The notes under the pieces: model-generated
The model's database searches: none
What the model was told of the DNA's origin: nothing
What the model saw: the letters and a program-made list of their open reading frames with translations, nothing else
Translations under genes and position numbers: made by a program
Shown here: piece after piece, positions 35,974 to 45,900 of the stretch
Layout: every line of letters starts with the position of its first letter
Position numbering within the stretch: the stretch's first letter is position 1
Source: Triglochin maritima
Lineage: Eukaryota; Streptophyta; Magnoliopsida; Alismatales; Juncaginaceae
Assembly (NCBI GenBank): GCA_963682175.1
Contig: OY821775.1
Coordinates: forward strand, 14,852,501 to 14,916,500
DNA length: 64,000 nt
Direction of reading: 5' to 3'

Positions 35974-37173
35974 TGATGCATTGCATACATTGCATCATAT
36001 GTCTTTCATTTAGATTACTTTTATATCAATAAATGCTACTAAGGTATGTGTTTAGTCTTATTTACAGAATACAGGGACCTGAATGCAAATTACCCACATC
36101 CCGAGCATAAACGCGTACAAAAGACTCGTTTCTATCATAAAGATCAAGTTCAAGTTTATCGGGTTTCAAATGGAAATGTATCCAAGCATAAAAGCATTCA
36201 AGACCTAATTACGAAAAGAACAAGGACTTAAGCACAAAAGTAGCCGGGGACTTAATTGCAAAAAGTCAAGGACCTAATTGCAAATCACGAGTAGCTTTTA
36301 TTATTATGGAGAAAATATAAAGAAAAATCAATGTGGATCTCCAAATATATGAAGAAATTAATTCGGATCTCCAAAGATATGCAAGAATCAATCCAGACGC
36401 GCAAATGACATTCAAATCATACCATAAACACAAAGGAAAAATCCGGGTCGATTCGGAGCCAAAAAGGTGGCGATTCCGCCGCACCTTAAGAGCAAATTGC
36501 GGCGAATCCGCCGCACCAAATTAGACGAATGCTCTAAAATTTTTACCGGTTGCTTGTTGACGCGTGTACTTTCTTATTTCATGCTTAGGTCCCTTGTATC
36601 GGCTATAAATAGCCCCGAGAACGATGTTGTGAGGAGTTCTTCCTTTTGTTCCATAATTTAGCAATAAAATTCTGTTTCTTTTATTTTATGTTTTTAATTT
36701 TCTTTTCTTAGTTTCTCTAGGACCCCTTCTCCCTCCCTCCATCTATGAGTTTCTAACTCTTTCCAAAGGGTGGGGGTGACGGATTTAGGGTGATGAGAAG
36801 AGAAGATGTTATTATTTTAATTTCGTATTAGTATGTTTTGATTACTTGAGTTTATGTTAAATCATTTATCATGTAATGCTTTATAACTAATATGATTTAT
36901 TATAAGTTTCAGAATTCTCTAATCTAAACCCGATATCTAAACCTCCACCCAACGGAATTCACCATCTTTGTTCTTGTTTTAGTTTTATTTGTTCATGTTT
37001 CTTACTTTTGATAATTAAAACCCAAAAATCTCAAAACCAACCTTATTATTGTTCTCTCTCTCTCTAATCGAAAATCCAAAAATAACAATATCTCTCCCTC
37101 CTTGTGTTCGACCCGTATTTGCCACGTCTTCATTGACACCGTGCACTTGCGGTATAAATTTAAATCTTCATCA
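35974..37173 (+). repeat. TR-GAG-2 5' LTR
   Basis: 1,200 bp, starts tgatgcattgcatacattgc and ends cttcatca. It contains a TATA box at 36604-36612 and AATAAA-type signals near 36661. Confidence 0.95.
36604..36612 (+). promoter_or_regulatory. TATA box in TR-GAG-2 5' LTR
   Basis: TATAAATAG in 'cggctataaatagccccg', followed about 50 bp later by 'gcaataaaattctg', which can serve as poly(A) signal; this order defines U3-R-U5. Confidence 0.75.
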
Positions 37174-37179
37174 AGTTTT

Positions 37180-37197
37180 TGGCGCCGTTGCCGGGGA
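37180..37197 (+). other. TR-GAG-2 primer-binding site (tRNA-Asp type)
   Basis: TGGCGCCGTTGCCGGGGA begins six bases after the LTR end. This is the Athila-type site complementary to the 3' end of tRNA-Asp. Confidence 0.9.
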
Positions 37198-38482
37198 GGC
37201 GACGCAGATTTTGTTTTTTGTTGATTTCGATTTTATCCTGTTTATCTTGTGCGCGATCTAAATATTTGGATTTATGTTTCAGGAGACAACAGAGCGCGCG
37301 GCGAAATCTGAGCGCAGTCTGAGCAACAAGGGCGGCGGAATCGCCGCACATCAAGAGGAACCTGCGGCGGAATCGCCGCACAATTGAAGCATCTGGGCTT
37401 CAAATTTTTCTGGGGTTAGCACCATCTCTGGGTGGACGCGTGGAGCTACTGAAATTTCGAGAGCGGGCGGCGAACCCGACTGAGCATTGCGTAGGTAACC
37501 TTTGTTGCCTTTTTCCTCGTAATTTCTAGTTTCAGAAAATTTCCTTTTATTAGAATTGCACGTGTTAAGCTTAAATTCCATAATTGGCAATATTTCAACT
37601 CTGACCTAAAATTCGCAAAATTAGAAAGACCTTAGTGCATGCATCATATAATGTTTTGTTTGCATTATTCTTGCTAAATTCTTGCAAATCAATTTCTGTT
37701 GAAGAGTGCTGGAGGTAAGGTACGTATCGCGGTTTTTAACGATTGCATTTAAGCATATAATTTAATTTGCATACAACCTTGCAATTGCCCCCATTAAAAA
37801 GACCATTGTTTGACTATCTTTGTTAGATCTAAGTTAAACTATCTTAAGGGCAACTCCGTAGGAAAAGATACGGTGGGGATTTCATCACCCTTCCGTGGCC
37901 CACAAATCACAATCCTAAAGTGTCACCCAAGCCTTAAAATTTAAAATCAATTAGACATTGGCCCCTAAGGACTCGGACTCAATTAAGGAGAAGAATTGGT
38001 TTGACTTGCTATGACCTGAAGCCGATCGAATTCAATTTGGTGTCTAGGAAGTGTTTTTGTGTTGACGAAAGTCTTCCAAGCGAAGTGGTTGTCTAATTGG
38101 CACCGACTCTGTCGGAAGCGCCCCCACTAGCTATACACTACCTGGCCAATTTGGTTTGATTAGTGAGGGAGGTGAATCAAGCGAATCAATTCGACTCAAC
38201 CAGTTAGGAGTCGTCTAGATTTAAGTGACACTAGGTCTAGGATTGTTTGAACCGTGCTTTCTTAGGAAATTTCTGACCAACCCTCTTTTCTATCTTTAGA
38301 GTTAAGTTTCCTTTCTCATCTGAGTCTTCTTTCTCTTCTCACCTAAATTCTCTAGATTAGGATTCCTTTCTCATCTTGCCCCATTCTATTGTTTGTTTCC
38401 CTTTTGAAAAAAAAAACATAAAAAAAACGAAAATTAAAAAAAAATGTAATTAATTCTTGAAATTAAATTTGGAATTTAAATT
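37198..38482 (+). promoter_or_regulatory. TR-GAG-2 leader, with shared block at 37708-38275
   Basis: The first part has repeats of 'ggcggaatcgccgcac' (37333 and 37367), also present inverted in the LTR. From 37708 ('gctggaggtaaggtacgtat') the sequence follows the order seen in TR-GAG-1 and in the CACTA leader: 'ggggatttcatcaccc', 'gacattggcccctaagg', 'ctatgacctgaagccg', 'cagttaggagtcgtctaga', 'ctaggattgtttga'. It then runs into an A-rich stretch before gag. GGTAAGGTACGT looks like a splice donor, so part of the leader may be an intron. Confidence 0.6.
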
Positions 38483-41062
38483 TTGAATTTGAATTCAAAA
38501 ATTGATTCAACCCGGTGCACTCAGATTTGGATTCGGGACTTGAGTAATCGACTCTCACGAGTTCATCTAGATTCCAGTCTGGAACTTAACCCCAATCCAC
38601 ATGTTGCACCACCTCACCCGGATCCAATGGGTGAGAACGTAGTGGACCCGCCTGTTGCACAACCTATAACTTTGAGGGATCGATGCTATCCAGCGATGGC
38701 TGCTCAGCCATCGTGCATCGTTATGCCCACCATACTGGGTCGCGACTTCAAACTTAAGGCACAATACATGAGTATGTTGCCTAAGTTCACCTCTAGGGAA
38801 GATCCATATCTCTTCCTTAGAGAATTTGAGGAAATCTGCTCTCTTATGCAATACCAGCATATCCCTGAAGAGGCAGTGCGTCTGAAATTTGTGCCTCTGG
38901 CACTAAAAGACGACGCTAAGAAATGGCTATATAGTCTAGCCGAAAGATCTATTAGGAGTTGGGCTGAGTTTGTTCAAGTATTCCTGAAAAAATATTTTCC
39001 CAACCATAAGACTATGAGGATTAGGAATGAAATTGTTGCATTCGTTCAGTCTGAGAGCGAGCCGTTCTATTCCTATCTAGAAAGATTTAAGAGTGTACTG
39101 ACCCAATGCCCTCATCATGGAATTCCAAAATGGCAATTATGCCAAATTATTTATGAGGGATTGACACCCACATCTAGAGTTATGCTAGAATCTGTGAGCC
39201 AAGGGAATTTCATGTCGAAAAACGAAAATAATGCCTGGACTTTTCTTGAGGATTTAGCTGAAAACAGTATGCAATGGGACAATGCTAGAACACCGCTTAA
39301 CCCAAGTATTGGATCTAGAATAGCAAGCCAACCCAAACCAGGTGTCTTAGCTGTAGATGCCAATATAGCGGCTGAAGCAAAACTAGCTACCCTTATGCGC
39401 AGAATGGAAAGTCTAGAGCTACAAGCCCAAACCCGAGTGAATCAAGCATCGTCTATCCCCTGCTCTAGATGTGGTCAGACTGGTCATGTAATGGAGGATT
39501 GTGCGGACTGGGAACAAGTTAATGCCATGTATAACCATGCTAGAAATGACCCCTACGCATCAACCTATAACTCTGGTTGGCGTAATAATTCCAATTTCTC
39601 ATCAAACCAACAAGGTCAACCTCCTAGACAACAACCAAACCCGTATGTCCAAAATAATACATCTTCTGGGTTTAGTAACAATAACGATCATGAGGTTAGG
39701 TTGACAAGCTTGGAAAATTTGATGAAAACCTTTATACAAACAACCAACCAGACCTTCCAAAGGCTAGAGACACAAGTCAGTCAACTAGCACAAATAGTAG
39801 GTGAAAGAGAGAAGGGTCAGTTTCCAAGTCAACCTGAGGTGAACCCTAGATCTAATAATAATTCATATCAATCCTATCAAGCACCTTCAGGAAATAACAA
39901 CCCTAGACCGGTTCAAATGGTTAATGAGGAAGGACTGTTCCAACAAATAAATGCAGTAGTATCATTACGGTCCGGAAGACAAGTTGATAACAATGTGGTA
40001 AATCCTAGAGTGTCCAATCAATCTAGCCATCAAGCACCCACATATGACCTGACCATTGAACCTGACGTCCAATCTGAAACGCCCAACCCACCTACTCAAC
40101 CTGAACTCATAGCTCAACCTGAACCTGAGCGAGTCTATGTCCCTAAAGCCCCATTTCCCAATAGACTCAAAAAGAACTCAAGTGCACAAATAGAGAAAAT
40201 CTTGGAAGTATTTAAGCAAGTTAAGGTGAACATTCCACTCTTAGACATGATTCAACAAATACCTGCTTATGCTAAATTCTTAAAAGATTTGTGCACTAAA
40301 AAGAGAAAAACAAACGTACCAAAGAAGGCATTCTTAACTGCAAACATAAGTTCTATTTTGTCCAACACATCTCCTATAAAATATAAGGATCCTGGATGTC
40401 CCACAATTTCATGTGCAATAGGAGATACTTTTATCAACAAAGCCCTTCTAGACCTTGGTGCTAGTGTTAACCTACTCCCATACTCTGTCTATGAGCAAAT
40501 GAACCTTGGTCCATTAAAACCCTCTAGGACAACCCTTCAATTTGCTGATTGCTCTATTAAGAAACCAAGAGGTGTAGTAGAGGATGTTTTGATCAAGGTT
40601 GGTGACTTCATTTACCCAGTGGATTTTGTCGTACTAGATACCGCACCTGTTGTAAATCCTAATCGACAAATCCCTGTAATTCTAGGCAGACCCTTTTTGG
40701 CCACTTCCGAAGCATTGATAAACTGTCGAAATGGGCTCATGCAATTATCTTTTGGGAACTTAAAAGCTGAATTTAATATCTTTCATATTGATAGTGAGCC
40801 AGAAATAACATGCAATCAAAGTGATGTTGTGATGAAATCGCGTATCTATAATATTTCTGAATCGTCACAAAATCAAAAAGGAAGTAAGAAAAAAGGGAGG
40901 AATTCATCTACACACCCACCGTCACTCGAGCAAATAAGAGAACCAATTTATGTGAGGGGTGTGGAACCTGTAACTCAGGACGCTCATTACAACATGGGGA
41001 ACAATTCAACTGGATACATGCACCAACATGGTGTCATTCAATCCAGTTCTGACTATGGTTGA
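38483..41062 (+). CDS. Intact gag-protease polyprotein of TR-GAG-2 (859 codons)
   Basis: The frame is open from 38483 to the TGA at 41060. Domains: capsid-type gag (about residues 90-270; YMSMLPKFTSREDPYLFLRE, FLKKYFPNHKTMRIRNE), a CCHC zinc knuckle (residues about 327-340; CSRCGQTGHVMEDC), a Gln/Asn-rich linker, then a retropepsin-like aspartic protease (LLDLGASVNLLP at about residue 655, ILGRPFLAT at about 733). The C-terminus is about 100 residues of unknown type with no reverse transcriptase. The first ATG is given; ATG 38627 (MGENVVDPP), after the part without similarity to TR-GAG-1, is a likely alternative. In the family Gag forms the virus-like particle and packages element RNA in the cytoplasm, and the protease trims it. 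Pol must come from elsewhere. High similarity to TR-GAG-1 in gag and protease. Confidence 0.9.
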   Translation: MNLNSKIDSTRCTQIWIRDLSNRLSRVHLDSSLELNPNPHVAPPHPDPMGENVVDPPVAQPITLRDRCYPAMAAQPSCIVMPTILGRDFKLKAQYMSMLPKFTSREDPYLFLREFEEICSLMQYQHIPEEAVRLKFVPLALKDDAKKWLYSLAERSIRSWAEFVQVFLKKYFPNHKTMRIRNEIVAFVQSESEPFYSYLERFKSVLTQCPHHGIPKWQLCQIIYEGLTPTSRVMLESVSQGNFMSKNENNAWTFLEDLAENSMQWDNARTPLNPSIGSRIASQPKPGVLAVDANIAAEAKLATLMRRMESLELQAQTRVNQASSIPCSRCGQTGHVMEDCADWEQVNAMYNHARNDPYASTYNSGWRNNSNFSSNQQGQPPRQQPNPYVQNNTSSGFSNNNDHEVRLTSLENLMKTFIQTTNQTFQRLETQVSQLAQIVGEREKGQFPSQPEVNPRSNNNSYQSYQAPSGNNNPRPVQMVNEEGLFQQINAVVSLRSGRQVDNNVVNPRVSNQSSHQAPTYDLTIEPDVQSETPNPPTQPELIAQPEPERVYVPKAPFPNRLKKNSSAQIEKILEVFKQVKVNIPLLDMIQQIPAYAKFLKDLCTKKRKTNVPKKAFLTANISSILSNTSPIKYKDPGCPTISCAIGDTFINKALLDLGASVNLLPYSVYEQMNLGPLKPSRTTLQFADCSIKKPRGVVEDVLIKVGDFIYPVDFVVLDTAPVVNPNRQIPVILGRPFLATSEALINCRNGLMQLSFGNLKAEFNIFHIDSEPEITCNQSDVVMKSRIYNISESSQNQKGSKKKGRNSSTHPPSLEQIREPIYVRGVEPVTQDAHYNMGNNSTGYMHQHGVIQSSSDYG

Positions 41063-42148
41063 CTTTGAGCAAATTTCATCCTTCCACCGCAATTCACCAA
41101 GGTAATAAGTGCATTTGCTTTATATTTGCATACATTGAGGACAATGCATGATTTAGGTATGGGGGGGTGTTTATGTATATATTTATCTATATATTCCGTC
41201 TTTTATTTTAAAAAAAAAAATAATGTTTCATGACATAGCTTAAGATTGAACTGCTAAAACCCGTGTACAAATTGCATTGAGTTTTTGTTCCTTATTATAT
41301 AGTTCTGCTTGTAGAAATTGTGACATAAATATAAGTTCCAAAGAAATAACCCATTGCCCTTTAAGACATGTATGCACTTAAATTGAATGAATCAAATCTT
41401 TGAAGTGGTTGATAAAAAGCAGAGGTTGAGGAAAATATACCGGGAAGTGTGGACTTCTAATAGCAATTAAGCCTTGAGGAAAATAAAAATAAAAATAAAG
41501 GAATAAAGTGAAGAAAACACATTTTGCAAAATGATTACAAAAGCCCAAGCCTTTGAGTCACTGGTCCGTAGGGGTATCTTGAAACCCGGTAACTTGAGTC
41601 TACCAGCTTGGGATTATCGATCAAACTCGCTACACGAATGCAAAAGGGTAAAAGTGTCAAAAAGCAAATGTGTTGAATCACGGAAGAAAAGAAAAGAAAA
41701 AAAAATAATAATACTCAAGGCCCAAAGCTAAAAGAATGATCCATGCCATGGTTGATCCGAATGATACTTCACCACCAAAGGAGGCGTGCAAAATAATTCA
41801 AGTGATAAACATGTGTAGAAGGGTTAGTGGTGTGAATGTTGGAGGAACAAAGACCAAGTCATATTTTTAATGAGTTAGATTTATATAATGAGCATGCAAG
41901 AATTCTCAGTGAGATGTATAAGGTTGAGGTAGGGATATTGAGAACTATTAATGAAATGTTGATTCAGGATTTTGTGGGTATATCCGCTGAAAACCCTCAG
42001 GAGACAACACTCCTCCCCCTTGGCAACAAGGAGGTTTAACGGCTTGTTGCACATGCTAAGTGCAACCGTGATTCCTACGAAAGTGAGTTAGGATTTCCCT
42101 GTTTTTATTTTTCTTATATTCTGTTTTGCTAGGGACTAGCAAAATCTA
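41063..42148 (+). other. TR-GAG-2 3' non-coding region with conserved blocks
   Basis: A first polypurine-like motif (41126-41172: 'cattgaggacaatgcatgat', 'ggtatgggggggtg') and a block at 41978-42095 ('tatatccgctgaaaaccctc' to 'gtgattcctacgaaagtgag') are both conserved in TR-GAG-1, although the LTRs of the two elements differ. The rest is AT-rich without genes. Confidence 0.65.
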
Positions 42149-42162
42149 GGTGTGGGGGTATT
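42149..42162 (+). other. TR-GAG-2 polypurine tract
   Basis: ggtgtgggggtatt lies directly before the 3' LTR start TGATGC, the expected plus-strand primer position. Confidence 0.8.
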
Positions 42163-43362
42163 TGATGCATTGCATACATTGCATCATATGTCTTTCATTT
42201 AGATTACTTTTATATCAATAAATGCTACTAAGGTATGTGTTTAGTCTTATTTACAGAATACAGGGACCTGAATGCAAATTACCCACATCCCGAGCATAAA
42301 CGCGTACAAAAGACTCGTTTCTATCATAAAGATCAAGTTCAAGTTTATCGGGTTTCAAATGGAAATGTATCCAAGCATAAAAGCATTCAAGACCTAATTA
42401 CGAAAAGAACAAGGACTTAAGCACAAAAGTAGCCGGGGACTTAATTGCAAAAAGTCAAGGACCTAATTGCAAATCACGAGTAGCTTTTATTATTATGGAG
42501 AAAATATAAAGAAAAATCAATGTGGATCTCCAAATATATGAAGAAATTAATTCGGATCTCCAAAGATATGCAAGAATCAATCCAGACGCGCAAATGACAT
42601 TCAAATCATACCATAAACACAAAGGAAAAATCCGGGTCGATTCGGAGCCAAAAAGGTGGCGATTCCGCCGCACCTTAAGAGCAAATTGCGGCGAATCCGC
42701 CGCACCAAATTAGACGAATGCTCTAAAAATTTTACCGGTTGCTTGTTGACGCGTGTACTTTCTTATTTCATGCTTAGGTCCCTTGTATCGGCTATAAATA
42801 GCCCCGAGAACGATGTTGTGAGGAGTTCTTCCTTTTGTTCCATAATTTAGCAATAAAATTCTGTTTCTTTTATTTTATGTTTTTAATTTTCTTTTCTTAG
42901 TTTCTCTAGGACCCCTTCTCCCTCCCTCCATCTATGAGTTTCTAACTCTTTCCAAAGGGTGGGGGTGACGGATTTAGGGTGATGAGAAGAGAAGATGTTA
43001 TTATTTTAATTTCGTATTAGTATGTTTTGATTACTTGAGTTTATGTTAAATCATTTATCATGTAATGCTTTATAACTAATATGATTTATTATAAGTTTCA
43101 GAATTCTCTAATCTAAACCCGATATCTAAACCTCCACCCAACGGAATTCACCATCTTTGTTCTTGTTTTAGTTTTATTTGTTCATGTTTCTTACTTTTGA
43201 TAATTAAAACCCAAAAATCTCAAAACCAACCTTATTATTGTTCTCTCTCTCTCTAATCGAAAATCCAAAAATAACAATATCTCTCCCTCCTTGTGTTCGA
43301 CCCGTATTTGCCACGTCTTCATTGACACCGTGCACTTGCGGTATAAATTTAAATCTTCATCA
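42163..43362 (+). repeat. TR-GAG-2 3' LTR
   Basis: 1,200 bp, partner of 35974-37173, with a TATA box at 42793-42800. It is followed by the target duplication AATAC. Confidence 0.95.
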
Positions 43363-44094
43363 AATACCAACACGCTTAAACAGTTTACAATCGCATGTCA
43401 AGTTCAGACCTGTCCTCTGTACAAGGAAATGTTTCGATAATAGTTGCTCACCGACCCGTACACGTTCAGTCACCTTGTAATGAAACGCGTCGGCTGATTG
43501 CAACTCCTCGGTTAGGTCGCAGTTCATCATCTTACGAATTTGTAACTGTACTTTCTTGAAAACCCCTACGGTATACAACTCGCTCGTTTGACTCTCGAAG
43601 GGATATATTGAAACCATTTGGGGTTTCTTATGCAGGCAATCGAAATCCGATTGAGCTTCCTTCTCGTACTTGTGATGGAGAGCAAGTTCGTATTGTTGAA
43701 CGAACTGCTTAAGGGTGGTTCTAGAAGATAAGTACTTGTCGAAGAAGGAGTTCATACTTTCGCTTCTTTGGGTAGAAGCCATTCCAGCGAAAAAACAATC
43801 ACACAAGTAAGTAGGTACACAAGACTCACGGATACCGTAAATTGTTTGGAGCCAACTATGTTCTTGAATGTCAAAATCAACCAGGAAATCGTGCCAATTC
43901 TGCTCAAATTCAACTAGGTTTTTTGAGTCGTAGACAATCAAATTTAGATCAAATAACATGTGTTGTCGATACTTCGTCGAATGTGCAAAATGCAAAATCG
44001 GTGTCTGGCATTTGGGAAGACATTCCGTACAGCAGCAGTAATGGCCCCCACATTGGTCCATTATGATAGCTGGTGGAGGGATATCTGCAAGGAA

Positions 44095-45900
44095 AAAGAA
44101 AAATCGCTATAAAGGAAACGAGGTAACTTAAAAAGGAACATACATCAATTGAAAAGAAACATACATCAATTGAAAAGGAACAGACAACAAGGTTTTAGAA
44201 GAAGTTAAAAAGAAAGAAACAAAACTTAAAGAGGAACAGACATCACTTAAAAAAGAACAAACATCGCTTAAAAAGGACAAATAGTAACTCAAAAGGTTTT
44301 ACAAGAAATTAAAAAGGAACAAACATCACTTAAAAAGGGACATACATCACTTAAAAATGAACAGACATCACTTAAAAAGGAACAGACAACACTAAAAAAG
44401 GAACAGACGTCACTTAAAAAGGGACATACATCACTTAAAAAGGAACAGACAACCTTAAAAAAGGAACAAACATAACTTAAAAAGGAACATACATCAGTTA
44501 AAAAGGAACAAACATCACTTAAAAAGGGACAGACATCACTTAAAAAGGAACAGACAACACTAAAAAAGGAACATATTTCACTTAAGAGGGAACAAACATA
44601 ACTTAAAAAGGAACAGACATCAGTTAAAAAGGAACAGACAACACTTAAAAAGGGACAGACATCACTTAAAAAGGAACAGACAACACTAAAAAGGAACAGA
44701 CTTCACTTAAGAAGGAACGGACATAACTTAAAAAGGAACAAACATCAGTTGAAAAGGAACAGACATCACTTAAAAAGGGACAGACAACACTTAAAAGGAA
44801 CATACATCACTTAAAAAGGAACAGACATCACTTAAAAAGGAACAGACAACACTAAAAAAGGAACAAACTTCACTTAAAAGGGAACATACATCACTTAAAA
44901 AGGGACAGACATCACTTAAAAAGGAACAGACTTCACTTAAGAAGGAACAGACATAACTTAAAAAGGAACATACATCACTTAAGAAGGAACAGACATCACT
45001 TAAAAAGGGACAGACATCACTTAAAAAGGAACAGACAACACTAAAAAAGGAACACACTTCACTTAAGAAGGAACAAACATAACTTAAAAAGGAACAAACA
45101 TCACTTAAAAAGGAAAAGACATCACTTAAAAAGGACACACAATCACTCAAAAGGTTTTAGAAGAAGTTAAAAAGGAACAGACATCACTTAAAAACGATAA
45201 ACAATCACTCAAAAGGTTTTAGAAGAAATTAAAAAGGAACAGACAACACTTAAGAAGGAACAGACAACACTAAAAAAGGAACAGACATAACTTAAAAAGG
45301 AATAGACATCAGTTAAAAAGGAACAAACATCAGTTAAAAAGGAACATACATCACTTAAAAAGGGACAAACATCACTTAAAAAGGAACAGACAACACTAAA
45401 AAAGGAACAGACTTCACTTAAGAAGGAACAAACATCACTTAAAAAGGAACAGACATCACTTAAAAAGGAATAGACATCACTTAAAAAGGGACAGACATCA
45501 CTTAAAAAGGAACAGACAACACTAAAAAAGGAACATACTTCACTTAAGAAGGAACAAACATAACTTAAAAAGGAACAAACATCAGTTAAAAAGGAACAAA
45601 CATCACTTAAAAAGGACACACAATCACTCAAAAGGTTTTAGAAGAAGTTAAAAAGGAACAAACATCACTTAAAAACGATAAACAGTCACTCAAAAGGTTT
45701 TAGAAGAAATTAAAAAGAAAGAAACAAAACTTAAAAAGGAACAGACATCACTTATAAAGGAACAGACAACACTTAAAAAGGAAAAACAGTTACTCAAAAG
45801 ATTTTAGAAGAAATTAAAAATGAACAGGCAAAACTTAAAAAGGAACACACATCACTTAAAAAGGATCACACATCACTTAAAAAGGAAAAACAGTAACTCA
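44095..45900 (-). repeat. Large 21-bp minisatellite in transposase intron, element B
   Basis: About 80 units of 21 bp (plus-strand consensus ttaaaaaggaacagacatcac) fill an intron between donor (minus 'gag|gtacg', 45952) and acceptor (minus 'ttgcag', 44085). Variants follow a repeated order (gggacagacatc, ggaacagacaacac, taaaaaaggaaca, ttaagaaggaaca, ttaaaaaggaacat), a higher-order repeat of about five units. The 21-bp period keeps frames open and yields false ORFs of 119 and 140 codons made of a 7-residue repeat (CSFLSDV). Confidence 0.92.

Larger units (their letters stand above)
35974..43362 (+). mobile_element. TR-GAG-2: young, structurally complete gag-only LTR retrotransposon
   Basis: Two 1,200-bp LTRs (35974-37173 and 42163-43362), both TG...CA, appear to differ at a single base (ctctaaaatttt near 36535 versus ctctaaaaattt). 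A perfect 5-bp target duplication AATAC flanks the element (35969-35973, 43363-43367). A tRNA-Asp-type primer site and a polypurine tract lie at the inner LTR edges. The only ORF is an intact gag-protease (38483-41062); there is no reverse transcriptase, RNase H or integrase. The near-identity of the LTRs means a very recent insertion. It lies inside the SWIM finger exon of Mutator-like element B. Confidence 0.95.

Noticed and set aside
36046..36661. Small ORFs (60-76 codons) repeated at 42235-42850
   Set aside because: They lie in the two LTRs of TR-GAG-2 and duplicate each other; no coding signal.
44791..45631. Minus-strand ORFs of 119 and 140 codons with a 7-residue repeat (CSFLSDV)
   Set aside because: They are the 21-bp minisatellite read in an open frame inside an intron; splice sites on both sides match element A. 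No start context or conserved domain.
44095..45900. CRISPR-like regular repeats
   Set aside because: Units are contiguous without unique spacers, and the surroundings are plant transposons with introns.
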